In this document: piece by piece, positions 38,312-51,251 of the stretch
How positions within the stretch are numbered: the first letter of the stretch is position 1
Layout of the letters: every line of letters starts with the position of its first letter
Source of the DNA: Gymnorhina tibicen
Lineage: Eukaryota > Chordata > Aves > Passeriformes > Artamidae
Direction: 5' to 3'
DNA: 64,000 nt
Assembly: GCA_013399875.1 (NCBI GenBank)
Contig: VXAZ01002516.1
Coordinates: 284,133 to 348,132 of the forward strand
The notes under the pieces: generated by a model
What the model was told of the DNA's origin: nothing
The model's input: the letters and a program-made list of their open reading frames with translations, nothing else
The model's database searches: none
Translations under genes and position numbers: made by a program

Positions 38312-38349
38312 ATTGGTATTATACTGCATCATTGGTATTATACTGCATC
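38312..38349. repeat. Perfect tandem duplication, 19-base unit
   Basis: ATTGGTATTATACTGCATC is present twice, head to tail and identical, and a third partial copy (ATT) follows. Identity between the copies suggests a recent event. Confidence 0.9.
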
Positions 38350-41300
38350 ATTAACTTCATTCCTGTAGGATGTATGGCATTCATCTAATGTAGGTGTGGA
38401 TTATGAAGAGAAAAAGCTTCAGGAAACAGGTCCCGCTCACAAACCAAGATACTCAGTTTTGATGTCTGACTTTGGACACTCCCTCTCACCACTAGTGATC
38501 TAGAACACACTGGCCAAGGAACTATGCAGCTCTCCATGAAGTATTCACCTTTTTGGTCACCTGGTGAGCTGCATTGGCAACACTAAGCAATAACGATCTT
38601 GGCTTGATCAGCTGGCTATTCACAGGAAGCTGATGTCATCTGTGGTGGTGCTCCAGGGATCCTGCCTGTTCACCTACTGTCCCTCTACAAGGTTGCCAGG
38701 TGTCCCTTAGGGGCCCATGTCTTTTCTGCTCCTGTCTTGAGCAACATCTAGCACCTCATGATAAGACACAGATTTAGGCAGCTGCATCATATCCCAAGTA
38801 CCTGTTTCATTCTAAAAGGGGTCACAGAATGAGTCAAGCAAATCAGTAGGGTGAATGGTCCCATGAAAAACTCCAATGAAGTCTAGGGGTTGCATATAAA
38901 TGGCCACGGGCAGTCTGTTGTAGGTGTGGGGACCATAAACAACACACAGGCCATGCTTTTAAGAGTTCACAAGCACTGTCATGTATAAATCCAATAAATG
39001 GTTCTGCCTGTATGTTGCAAGACCAGGAGGAACTGTGAGTAGTGAACCAGACCTGCTTGTGGTTAACAGAATTCTTGCAGTAACTCTGGGAAGCTTACAT
39101 TGGAGCATACATTGATGCCTAGCTGAATGTTTCCAAATAAGAGCCAAGAGGAGCTGCCTCTTTGCTGCCAACACCAGGATCAAGTCCACATTAATTTTTA
39201 TGTATTTTATGTGTACATTGGCTCGAGGCCATGGTTATACCTGAGGTGTAGATAAAAATCACTGGCTACATCTGCTCTGGAGGTGCAAAGGCCTTCAGAG
39301 TTAGCTGAATACTCTGCTAACATGATGTGGAATTAAGGGTGACCCTGTACAGCACACACAGGCAGAGTGTATTATAAGGTGTGATGTACTGTGCAAACAC
39401 GTGGTAAAGGTGGTCCCTGTGTCAATAAATGTACTTTTTTTCTCCAGAAAAAGTTGGGAGATAACAGCTACATAAGCAGTTATATGGCAAAGATGACCAG
39501 AGCAAAGAAAATGAAGTCAGTCATTCCTGTACATATTTGGAACCACAGCTCTCCTTGCACCGGAAAGTTTTGCACACATCTGCAGCTTTATTTTCACGTG
39601 TGTTTAGGGGTGCCTGCTTTTCTCGTAAAATACGTGGTTGAATTCTTAGCTCTAATGAGACCTCTGGGTTCAGTTTTCTGCTCGGTCTCCAGGGATTCAC
39701 AGCAGTACCTGTTACTTTGCTAGTGCATCTTCCACAGATGACTTGGCAGTGGCACTCCACATCTTACCTGGGGAGTCTGGGGCACTGTTCATAAAGAAGC
39801 TCAAATTTTGTGTGTTAAGAAAGGAACACCTGTTCATAGCTTGGTTAGGATATTTGGATGAGAAAAGGGAGTCCTATCTATGAATCCTGTCAGCATGATG
39901 TATTTTTACATACTTGAGTAAAAATCCCACAGATAGACCTGAAACTAATGATTCAACTTTCACCCTTCAAGTCTTTAGAAGGCCTTGGCTAACTCCAGCC
40001 CAAATCTTTTGCTCAGCTTTTTTGGACAGGCCACATGACATATTCTGGTAGCAGGAAAAGCCTTATAGACTGCTATAGGCTGTCATCCTTCCTTAGTCTA
40101 TGTGCTATATAATCAATTTGTGTATGCAGTAGGTCTTATTTCTCTCAGGCAAGCTGGGCTTGCTGCACACTTTGCATGGCTACTGGAAATGGTTAATTTA
40201 GCTCATTTTCAAAAGTACATTTACAGCACCAAAGCATTTAGGAGAATCTCTCCCAGATGTTTTATCTCATCAGCAGTTCTGGGACTCTCCAGTACTGTCC
40301 TACCAAGGCTGAAGCATGATCATACATGGTTCCATGTCCCCTCTGCTGCCTGGTCCTTATATCTCCCAAAACTTAAGGGAGGAGGAACATGTTTGTTCTT
40401 TGTTTTGTTGTTTTGTTGTTCCTTTGAGTTCTACCTACTCAATGAGGAAGAAAGCAGCCACCAGTATCTGTATCAGAAACAGCTTTCTGAACAGCTATGA
40501 CAGCTGTATTGCCCATGGACCAGCACACCTTTATTCTGGGCCACCAAACCTTTCCAAACCTTAACCAGAGATCAACATAGCCCAGGCAGAAATCTTTAAA
40601 AATATGAGCAGGAGACACGGTATGATGTAAGGCCCAGCTCATTTTTATGACAAATACATAGTGTAGACAAAGACACAGAGTTATGAAACTAGAAAAATTT
40701 GAGCTGCTCTCATTTACACACACATGGTGCAACATGGTCATAATTTAAAGTACATTGTTTTCCATGGTCTCTGTGTTTTCCTGAAGAGTAGGCATGTCAT
40801 CTAGTAATTTAATGAGCCAAGCTGAATAATTGCAAACAATTTATGAGAAAGTTGTGAGATGATATCAGAGCCTGTCTATAGCTAATATTAAGGTGGATTA
40901 ATAAACATCCTCAGGCAGCATTTATTTAAATATTTAGGTTTGTGTTAAGACCATTTAAGAACTTATTACTTGGAAACTAAATCCTTAATGTTGCTGAACT
41001 GCAAGTCTTTGCAACCTTTTCCCGTACAGAAGCACACAGAAAAATATTTACTTTGTGTTTCCTCTGCATACTGTAACGAAACCCAACCCAGTGTTACTAT
41101 AGCAATAATAAAAAGATTTCATTTCACAACCCACATGATTGCATCTCTTTAACATCCCAGAACAGAATCACTGCTGAAATGCAGGGCAGTATGAGTAACT
41201 CGGTTCTGTCGTTCCAGCTCATTTCAGTATTTTAATACAACGGTCTCTAAAACAGTGGGGAAAATATGTGTTTCACAGTGCACCTGCTGGGACGGTGTGT

Positions 41301-42548
41301 GACTCACTGGCTGAGCAGTCTGTGGAAGTCAGCTATCATATAGCTTCAATATTAACAGCAGATCTTATTACTGTCATCCCCCATCAAGAACATGAGTAAT
41401 GTGGAAAGAGACACACAAAGAGAATAAATATACACTTTTCTTCACTTACAGTAAAAGTTGCCATTTTGAGCAGCAGCAGCCAGAATATCTCCAAAGTAAT
41501 TCATCCCTTTTGTGAGGCACCCTCTGTAACATCAATAACTGGAATTTATTTACCTTATAAAAATTACCTCAGTGCTATAGAAACATCATTCATGGTGCTA
41601 CGCTTAAGGTTATGACAGTGTTTCCAGTAAAAACTTCACTTTTCAAACATACAGGATTCAGCTGTGCAAATCTAGGAGTTGAAATGAACGCACACACACG
41701 GAACGGCCGCTGCAGTGGGACCTCATACGGAGAAATGCACACAGAAATTGCGCGGAGCTGGTAGCCTCGACATTACAGAAATTATCAACATAGGCAAAAA
41801 GGCAGGAGGAGGGAGCTTGCTTCCGCCCTGCTGGCTCTGCCCAACATGGGAGGCACATGGAGTCAGAGGGAATGGGAGCCAATGCTCTCCTTCTTCCCTC
41901 AGATCCCAAAAGCCTGCAGGGTACATCCCACCCTCATTTCCTGGCCTGGAAATATTCTAGTTCACATGTGAATGGGAGCAAGCAGGGGAGAGTATTTTTG
42001 CCTCTGGGTTAGTGGGCACCCAGGCAGAGGGACTGCTCATGACACAGCTCCTCAGAGATCACAATTTACAGAGCAGAAGATTAAGGCAAACCAAAATTGC
42101 TGATATTTTATTTTAAAATACTCCCCCACAAACAGTGCTGTACTTTTTCCATCAGCAGATGGCTAGTGGGATGTTTTGTCACAGAAACCGTACTTTGTGG
42201 CCTCATGACCCCTCCAAGTACATCTTCATTAGTGTTTTAATTCACATCAGAAGTGTGAATTTGAAGCAAGTTGCCTATTGTCCCTAAATATTGTGCTTTT
42301 GGTTTGCTTAGAGAAACAGTCCCAAGGCACACAAACTGTTTCTTTTCACTAAGCCACAACTGTTTTCCTAAAGCAGAAGATAAGGTTTGGGAATGCACTA
42401 ATTCCAAGGGGTTTCCTGGCAGATTACAACTAGTTTGACGTTTTAGCCTACAGATCCCCTCATCTTGGGCTGGATTTTGGGTAAGGAATACAGTGTTGAT
42501 ACTTGCAGGTTACATCTCTGGTTTCCTGGAGGATTTTGTTTTGCTGGG
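38350..42548. other. Unique noncoding stretch
   Basis: No gene or mobile element is recognised. Open frames of up to 132 codons (40102-40500, +) and 110 codons (39391-39723, +) have no domain. The first overlaps a 100-codon opposite-strand frame. A small CpG cluster sits at 41689-41769 and is listed separately. Confidence 0.55.
41689..41769. promoter_or_regulatory. Small CpG cluster, possible regulatory element
   Basis: Eight CpG dinucleotides fall within 81 bases (41689, 41699, 41704, 41708, 41728, 41751, 41753, 41768), among words such as ACGGCCGC and TTGCGCGG. The neighbouring kilobases are CpG-poor. The cluster is far too short for a standard CpG island. It may be an unmethylated enhancer or a minor promoter, or it may be chance. 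No open frame or TATA-like word supports a transcription start. Confidence 0.3.
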
Positions 42549-42614
42549 TTTCTTTTTTTCTTTTTTTCTTTTTTTTTTTTTTTCTTATTTTTCTTTTTGT
42601 TTCCCGTTTTTTTA
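42549..42614. repeat. Poly-T tract with scattered C
   Basis: About 66 bases, nearly all T with single C, A or G interruptions, including an uninterrupted T run of about 15. Frames here give poly-Phe on the plus strand and poly-Lys on the minus strand, which are artefacts. Confidence 0.95.
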
Positions 42615-45600
42615 GTGATGCTGCTAAAGAAAAAATACCATCATTCCATGAAAATCTAAACTTTTCAGCTGACAAAAGACAGAAAGACACAAAAGAGATA
42701 TATTTTGATTGATGGTGCTGAGAAACAACATGTTGAATGGTACTAAATACCTGTCAAACGCTAGCTTTTAAAATTCTATTATTCTATTCTCTTGAAAAGA
42801 GCTGGTTTTGTTTGCTTTAGAAGATGATCAATGATTTAGCTGCCCTGGAAAAACAATAAATTTGGACTTTTTCTATGCTTTGTATACTGTTTCCCTAAAT
42901 CAGGGAAAGATCTCTTCTGCCATTGCTTAGGTTACAATAGCAGAAGTGTTATCTCTTGGTATACATTTCTTAGCATATGTTCGTGTTAAATTCAATCCAT
43001 ACCGATGTAGTTTCACTTAGAGTCAGTAGCTGGTGAAAGGATAAACCTACTGGAGAGCGCTGCAGGTGCCCAAAAAGGCAAGATATGGTACCCTTAGGGA
43101 ACTGAGCAGCAGTTTGAGAATTGCTGTGCCTGCTGGTGTAAATATGGAAACCATCAGAGAGTTAGGGATACATCAAAGGTCTGACAAAACTTTATTTGAC
43201 TAAAGAGAAGTATAATCAAACCCTGACAATCTGCACTTATGTGGTTGTTGTTGGCCATTTAATGACATGTTAACTAAGCACAGCTGACTAAAACGTCACT
43301 AATTGGTCTAACATATATAGCCTGCTTCTCATACAGTATAATATAACATTTAAGGGTACATGTGTTTCATATCTATCTTCAGAAGCTGTCTGTGAAGGTT
43401 GCTTGTAGGTTACAGCACTGTAAAGCCCTAAAGTTTATGAAGGTGTCACATATGTGAACAAAGTATTATATGGGTCCTGCTATGTGAAATTTTCAATAGA
43501 AATTACTTTTTACCTGTGATATATACTCAAAATGAATTGAAAAACTTTCAGGTTTGACCCCTGTGATGTACACTGCCACAAGTTGGCCATGCAGTTTAGC
43601 TAGCTCTAAAAAGGATTACAAGCAGCAGATAAAGTCTTTTAAAATTGGGGAAATGAGACAATAGTAGTCTCCAGCCACCGGAGACAAAAATGACTAAAAG
43701 GATTGTGCTACCTAATACAAGATACACTTGAGATTGCTCAAGCCTTTTCAAGACCAGAGCGGGTTGCAGCCCTGTGGCTCAGGGAAGATCCCAGCAAAAT
43801 GCAGATCCTTCCCTCCATGTATGGGAGAGTCCAGTCTGCGCTCTGTGTGGAAGGCAGCCAAATAACAGCATTTTACAGGTAAGAAAATGAAGCCCAAAGT
43901 ACTTCCCTGTCTTTCTGCTGCTGAGTCTGTCACACAGGCAAGACAGTAGGGCAGTACTGTCATCTCCAGTTATGTCTTTTTCTTTAAGCCCCCTAAGATA
44001 CTGGAAATTACTCTCTTAATGGACCTCCACCACTGAGGGGGAAATCAACATGATTGTAGTAGTTGCTGTGAACTTGCGTTCATCTTAACATCTGCTGTCT
44101 TAGAACAAATAGATTTGATAATTAAGAGTAATATACCATAGGACAGCAATGCCAAAGCTGATCAAACATAACAAACCCAGTAAGCCTCTGACATCCTTCT
44201 TATCATTTTGCCTGATGGGTCAAATAATAGCCATGTCTCTCTGTGAAAGGAATAGCTTTTTATTTTTAAGTTGTTTTCTTTTCCTGACGATGAAAAGCAA
44301 TGGAGACCCTTGTAAAAAGACTGAGTTTCTTGTCTTGCTTGTCCTTGCCACATATTTGCTAGAACAAACTTTCCCACTTGGCTCCCTTCCTGCAAGGCTG
44401 GGCGGAGCACATGGGAGTGAAGGCGTGTTTGACATTTAGTGTTGCCAAGCAGAGCCCGTGGAGTTGCCTTTCACTAACTGGGGGAGAAAAATGCGTTTTT
44501 CGGAGTTAGCTCGCCCACTGTTACCATATGTAGAAGGGAAATGATGGGGTGCTGACTAACACTGTGGGGGAGCTTGGAAAATCCTCTGAAAACTGAAATA
44601 GGAGACCATCTTAGGCATTTCCTTCACCTCTGTCTTTTAGGTGCTTTCTCTTCCCATCTGCTCAGCCTACAATTGCTTCTGTGTTCTTTCTGCCTTCTAC
44701 ATTGCTTATTTTGGGCTTCTGTTGGAAACTGGCTTGAAACTAGAAAGGTGTTTGTTTTAAGCTAGACAAAACATTGGAAATATATGACTCTAGAGTGACA
44801 GGAAAAGACATAACTATTTCAATTCGGAGTTTTCCTATTTCTAGCTTTCATGCTTTTCCCTAAGTTAAAAATGCATTAAGAAACATTTAGTGACATTTTT
44901 TAAAGTGTACTATTTTATGCCTTTCTTCTCATAGAAACCAAAGAGAAATCACCACTGACAATAATGGAACAAAAATAGAAACACTATTATTTTATGTAAG
45001 GATGTTTTAAATTTCCACTTTTTGGCACAGAGAGAGGAAACACCAAACAGAAATGGCCACAAACACATTATTATTATGATGATGGTTGTAAGTTATAAAT
45101 TATAATTGCTAGGCATACTTCTTCATTTCTATACTTCTGGTTATCTTGTAGATAACCTGTCAGTGTGTTACCAGGACAACCCCTGAGGGAACAGATCTTC
45201 TGCAAAAGCAATGAAATGAAGAGATTACTCCTCACAGAAAGAGAAGAATGACAAAAGACAGAAGCCTTTCATAGAAAATCATAATAAAATGGATGTTAGC
45301 ATCCCCTTGGCCAGTTCTATGTCCCTTAACCTTATTTTTCCCCAACATGCTTTCTTCTCCCTCCTCCCATGGCTACTTCGTAATAGCAGAACAACAACTC
45401 CTTTCTTCTTCAGGGTAAAAATGTCATTTATACTGTGTGAAGGAAACTGCTTCTCCTCACAGCTGAAATTTCAGTGACATTTTTAATCTGTAAAGTATTG
45501 GTTCATAATGTTTACAGCGATGGTGTGCCACAGGCAATTTAATAACTTATTTACTATCCTTCGGAGCTAAATGTATGAAGCATTTAATGTGTAATGAACA

Positions 45601-48600
45601 ACATACAAAATGCCAGTTTGTTTCAAAGAACTGCATTTATACTAATTACATGCTGAAGTACAAAGGAGAGTTTAGCAGTGCTCCCCACACTGTTTGTCAG
45701 GCAGCCTGCAAGGACCCCAGCACTCATTTTCTACAGAAGCAACATCTGTTTCTCCCTTTTGAGACCATTTCACTTATGTTGGATGGAGAGGATTTGTTCA
45801 TTTTTGAAAGAGAACTATGCCACAGTCCCCAGAGCTGGGTCCAGAGGCAGATTCAGCAGATCTGTGTTCGCTCAGCATTGCTGATCTGGGCCCTGCAGAA
45901 TGTCAGAGCTGCTTGGATAGGATGGTGCAGTATCAGTGCTGCCCTCATACCAAGGCTGGTGTATACAGTGCCATATCATGGGCAGCAGGGGAAAACATTT
46001 CCTTGGGAGGATGTCCAGCATGCATCCCTTAACTCTTGGCAGGTTTTACCAGTTTGGTCCAACCACAAACACCTAGGAATCATTGTTTAAAAGCACAACG
46101 AGATCTCATGACTTGTCTTTTGTTCTACTATTTTGAATATAATGTTGGGTTATATTATTAATTAGCTGATCACATGGAAATAAACACTTGGATTATGCTT
46201 CTGGGATGTGCAGGGAAATTACCTTAACTGTTTCCCTAAGATTTGATTTCTTATTTGTGTTTGCACAGCTTCTAGCACAACACTGTAACCACAATATTGA
46301 TTGTAGAAGTAAATCTGACAGAAGACAAAAGCTGTGAATCCTTGGAATTACAGGGACATATTAAATAAAATACCATTTTATAGGTGAAAGTATTCACTTT
46401 AGAAAGGTGAATTATTTTCTCCTTTATTTTTCACCTTTTGGAAAACTGTTTTGTCCATAAGCACATTGTGTCTTTCTCAAACATCTGGCAAATGTCTTTT
46501 AGGGATGGCCTAAAATTGTAGAACAGAGAAAATACAAATAGCATAATTATGGCTTTATTTTGGTCAGCTCATGAAATTGAAGGATTAGCTGTGCAGGCCA
46601 GCTGTTAGTCAGGGAGGTGGCTCAAGGTCAGAAGGTTATTCTCTTGACTCCAAAGAAAATCCCTGTACTACAGAGAAGAAAGCTTCAGAGACTAGCAAAT
46701 TGATGTTTTAGCTTAATCTCTTAAGAAAAGAGAGTTTATGGGATCACTTATGTATACCTACACATTTTGTCTTACCCCCTTCCTTACAATACCTTTTGAA
46801 TCCATTTGTCAGATCCAGTGCATTGTGACAGAGATCTGAAGTTCTCAAAGATATTTTATCCCTTCATGTGCTGAGGCGCTGACTAAAGAGGGAAACAGTA
46901 TTTGTTTTCCACTGAGTGAAAGACTTTATTAGATTCACCAGATAGGGTGAGACATAATGAAGATGCCCATTAAAGGGAGAATTTCTGTCAAAGCTCACCC
47001 TAGAGACCCCAGCTGTGAAGGATCCATCAATAAGAAAACAGATTTACTTAGTTACAAATTTTACTGTAGAGGAGATGCAGTAGTACAGATAAGAAGTTTA
47101 TGTGAAATATGCAGTAGTGTGTATACAGAGATGGGTGTAGTTTGCTGTGATCTGGCTCATGCTGTCCTTTGAGTTGACAGAGGCAGCCCCAGAGCAAAAG
47201 TGTGCTAACCATGTTAATGAAGAGATTTGTTTGAGCTGACGGCTGCCTTCCAGCAAGGTGTTTATTACCTCAAACACAGAATGATATCCTTATGTTTGAT
47301 CTACCTGGGAAGAGAAGGTGAATGCTCAGAAAACAATTCCAACAGACACTGTGATCAAAGCTCTCTCCATTTCAGTTCAGCTGGGTGCTTTAACCACAGC
47401 TTGCTTAGTGGCTTACATTGAGCAGAGGTTCTATCCTGCAGTAGCAAGAGGCTGATGCTTAAATCAGGAATGATGTGAAAATGGGCATTTGGGGTTTCTT
47501 TCTGTTGAAAATTCTGGTGTCCAACAGGGGGAGACTGAAAAACTGCTTGCTGTCCCTTTTTACTCCTCTCTCTTCTGAAGTGTCCCCATAATGATCTCTT
47601 TCTTGTGTGTTACTTTGCTCACTCACCTTTCCCTTCCCCTGCTTTCTCCAATGCTCTGATCTTCCTGGAACTAACTTTCCTCAGAGGCAACAGCAGTCAG
47701 CAACTAACTTAGCTTATATCCTCTTTTCTGTTTCTTCTGGAGACATTCCCATTTACCATCATCTTCTGCTTCTTGTGTCTGAAGTGGCCTTGCGGGACAT
47801 TCTCATCAGGCAAGCCCTGTACATCTATTTCACACTGCTTTTTCAGGGATGAGTCTGCTCCAGGACCTACAGGGACACAGGTACAGGGCAAAACTCTGAC
47901 CAACCCCCAAAAATGCATGACCTCACATGCTGTGGTGATGTGTGCTGGGAGCAGGGAGTGAGATCAGGAGGAGTAAGGAAACACCCCTTCCCTCTAGGAA
48001 GCAATTTGAAAGAGTCGCAGGAGTCATCAGATTTGGCTTGAAACTAGAACTGAGAGTCCTGGATCACTTCCTGCCTCCCCAGCAGCCAAATTTACTCTGA
48101 TCAGTTTTCTCTATAAGAACATGTTTTTACCTGTGTCACCAACAGAGCTTTGATACATAGTGCACATACATTGTATAATAGCATAAAACCTTCAGTAAAA
48201 AAAAAGAATTGAACTAGAGCTGTCAAATTCAGAGACTTTGATCTTTGAACAAGGCATTCAAAGTCAGATGCCAGAAGCTAAGTATCTAAAATAAATATGT
48301 GGCTGGCTCATTAAAAGTGCAGCGGACCTTTCAGTGCTGTTGAAATCTGAAAATTAAACACAAAAGCCAGCAAGAACCAATGCTTGTCACTCTGCCAGAA
48401 AAAGAAAGAAACAAACAAATAAACAATCAACAACCACCTAATTTAAACAGATCATCAGACTACAACCTTAAAAATATATATTTACATTTATCACTGCAAT
48501 CAAAAATAAGGAAGGCCACTGAAGTAGTAAAACAGCAAACTGAAGAAATAGTATGTAGGTTCACAGAAAAATGGCATTCATTTACACCCGCTGATCTTGT

Positions 48601-49952
48601 CATCTGTGATTGTGAAGGAGATCGTAGATTTTAAACTTTACCTTGCTTTCCAGGCATGCAGAAAAGTCCAGGTGTTAATGGAAGAAAATGTGGAAGTTTG
48701 TGAATTCTTTCATCTGCTCTCCATACCCTTGAGGCAGTTTTTACTTTAAAAAACCCTCCTCAAATCCCCCTTTAGCTCAGGAAGGGGGATTGCTTGAGAC
48801 TGTCCCTGAGGGGCTTGTTCCATGCTTATCTGAATGACAGATTCCTGGAAAATGGGATACATGAATATCCACACTCCCTCTGTCCAAGAGAACAGAAAGG
48901 TAGGAGAGCTGACAGAACACAGCAGGACCTTTTTCATGGGGTTATCTCAAAGTTTGGTACCAAAACTATCTTCTTTTCTTTTGAGGGTTTATTGGGGGTT
49001 TTGCTGTTACTCCTTTTCATTATGCATGGGATTAAGAAGATTTTCTGTCAGTGTCAAAAAAGAATAGATTTGCAGAGACTCTCTGAAACCCACCAAACCT
49101 GAAGGTGGCATAAGGAGAGGTAGAGTTTCCTGAGCCCAGGATGATATGCTAGGATCAGGATTCTTCAACTGAAGTTAATAACATTCCTGCAAGACAAATG
49201 TCTGTCCTTGTGTTTTCAAGGGGCACTCAGAGAAAAGTGAAAATTATTGACATGGCTTTCAAAGGATTGAAAGAACAGAAGGAGAAGTAGGAAATCATGT
49301 CCTCTGTGTAGAGGTGAGATACATGTCACCCCAATTCAGGTATCTAAGGGCTAGGCATTGAATTTAAGCCAGCCATGCCAGTACTCTGTAGTTTATGAAG
49401 AGGCAGGCACTTACAAAGGACAATTCATCTTCTCCAAGGACAGATGTATATGAAGGATGAGGAGGAAGTCTGTCTTTCATCAGAGACTACTAGGAGAGCC
49501 CAGATGATGAGCTAAGGCCAGATGCCTAACCTTTAGACAGCTGATGATAAAGGAGATGAATCTGTGACTTTATCAGAAGATGAGAGGTGATTGTACTGCT
49601 GTGTGACCTGACAAACAAACTGGTTTCTGAAGAATATGTGCTATCATTTTTTAAAAAATCAAGTTGTATTCTCTTCTGATAAGAAAAACACATCAATATT
49701 TGATACTTAATTCACTTGACAGCCTTTGCATGAGTTTCTCCATTAGTTTTGGACAATTACTTTTCTGACAGCAGAACTGGAACATGTCTCGCCAAAATTC
49801 CTTACAAAAGATGGGAGAAGAGAGGATCATGAAAAGAGACAAGCTTGCTATTAAAGTACATGACACTCAATAACTGCTACTTTAAGGATGAGGGAGTTAC
49901 GCTGCCACTCTGATGTGTAAGCTTTTTTAAGTATTGCAGGAATGGAAATAAA
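42615..49952. other. Unique noncoding stretch holding the longest open frame of the window
   Basis: More than 7 kb without a recognised repeat. The 171-codon frame at 45575-46090 (+) is the longest in the window. It has no signal peptide, membrane segment or known motif, and two other plus-strand frames overlap it, so I do not call a gene. The part at 43235-43320 (TTTAATGACATGTTAAC, CAGCTG E-box, ACGTCACTAATTGG) looks regulatory but is unproven. A 9-bp inverted repeat, AAAGGTGAA/TTCACCTTT, lies at 46403 and 46430. Confidence 0.55.
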
Positions 49953-50240
49953 AGAATCATAGGATAAGCTGAGTTGGAAGGGACCCATCAGGATCATTGA
50001 GTCCAACTCCTGGCCCTGCATGGGACACTCCAGGAATCCCACCACGTGCCTGAGAGTGTCCAAACACTTCTTGAACTCTGGCAGGCTCAGTGCTGTGACC
50101 ACTGCCCTGGGGAGCCTGTTCCAGTGCCCAACCACCCTCTGGGTGAAAGAACCTTTACCTGATATCCAACTTAAATCTCCCCTTATTCAGCTTCAGGCCA
50201 TTCCCTTGGGTCCTGTCACTGGTCATGAGAGGGAAGAGAG
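49953..50240 (-). mobile_element. CR1 LINE 3' end, minus strand
   Basis: In reverse orientation: AGAATCATAGGATAAGCTGAG, TTGGAAGGGACCCATCAGG, ATCATTGAGTCCAACTCCTGG, CACCACGTGCCTGAGAGTG, the GGGGAGCCTGTTCCAGTGCC block and GGTCCTGTCACTGGTCATGA. The 'CCAACTCCTGGCCCTGCA ... TGCCTGAGAGTGTCCAAAC' wording is the reverse complement of the same subfamily as the plus-strand copy at 4955. Preservation is good. It lies only about 150 bases from another minus-strand CR1. Confidence 0.96.
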
Positions 50241-50394
50241 TGAGGTTTACCAGCACTTCATGCAGTCATGGGAATGGATAATTGGGATCAGGGCTCTTGT
50301 TGACCTCAGAACAGTACTAGTGGCACAAAACAACATACCAAGCACTAGAGGGCTTTCTTCCATAACCCTCATACTGTTTCAAAGCTAGATCTGA

Positions 50395-50882
50395 GAATCA
50401 CAGTATCATAGAATCAATGGCTTGGATTGGAAGGGACCACAAAAATCATCTAATCCAACCCCGCTGCTGTGGGCAGGGACACCTTCCACTAGACCATGTT
50501 GCTCAAAGCCCCACTTCCAGGGATGTGGCAGCAACAACTTCATTGGACAATCTGTTCCAGTGCCTCATCACTCTCACAATAAGGAATTTCTTTCCAATAC
50601 TTAATCTAAACCTACACTCTTTCAGTTTGGAGCCATTCCCCCTTGTCCTTTCACTACAGTCTCTTGTAAATAGTCTCTCTCCATCTTTCTTGCAGGCTGC
50701 CTTCAGGTACTGGAAGGCTACAATTAGGTCACCTTCTCTTTTCCAGGCTGAACAATCCCAATTGTTTTAGCTTTTCCTCACAGGAGAGGTGCTCCATGCC
50801 TCTACTCATCTTGGTGGCTTCCTCTGGGTTTGCTCCAACAGGTCAATGTTGTTCCTGTGCTGGGCACTCCAGAGCCAGATGC
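50395..50882 (-). mobile_element. CR1 LINE 3' portion, minus strand
   Basis: About 488 bases in reverse orientation. It shows TATCATAGAATCAATGGC, TTGGATTGGAAGGGACC, the GGGCAGGGACACCTTCCACT and AGACCATGTTGCTCAAAGCCCC blocks, TTCCAGTGCCTCATCACTCT, and GCTGAACAATCCCAATTG. The 5'-most part left is TTGTTCCTGTGCTGGGCAC, in the region before the 3' UTR. The 'gggcagggacacc ... ctagaccatgttgctcaaagcccc' block is shared with the plus-strand copy at 53999, so both belong to one subfamily. The 117-codon plus-strand frame at 50417-50770 is an antisense artefact. Confidence 0.97.
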
Positions 50883-51227
50883 TTAAGAAGAAGAATGACA
50901 CAGGAACCTTGAAGTACCTGAAAACCCCTTTTGTTGTTCATAGAATCTAAAGATTCTCATATGCAGGCCATTCACACCCTAAACCACCTGAACACCACAC
51001 CTCAGTGCTTCTTCCCTATACAGAGCATCATCTTGCAGCTGTGGAAGACTCAGCTGAAAGTCTTATTTCTCCAAGAGGGTTTAAACACACGGGCAAAACT
51101 CATTCCATCACCCAGGACAGTTATCAGACCTTGATAACAATAACACCTCCTGTTGGCTTCTTACATGAACAGAGAACCTCTGAGTCATGAGCCATTCACA
51201 TGAGGTATCCAGGATGTGTTTGCACAC

Positions 51228-51251
51228 CTTACTAGCCACAGGGCTAGTAAG
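51228..51251. other. Hairpin, perfect 10-bp stem and 4-base loop
   Basis: CTTACTAGCC (51228-51237) and GGCTAGTAAG (51242-51251) are exact reverse complements around the tetraloop ACAG. There is no T run afterwards and no element boundary. It could be a dimeric protein site or chance. Confidence 0.7.

Noticed and set aside
40102..40500. 132-codon plus-strand open frame
   Set aside because: No domain or signal is visible, and a 100-codon minus-strand frame overlaps its right end.
42460..42712. Lys-rich and Phe-rich frames
   Set aside because: They are translations of the poly-T/C tract.
50020..50770. Plus-strand frames of 122 and 117 codons
   Set aside because: They are antisense to two CR1 copies, whose 3' regions lack stops in some antisense frames.
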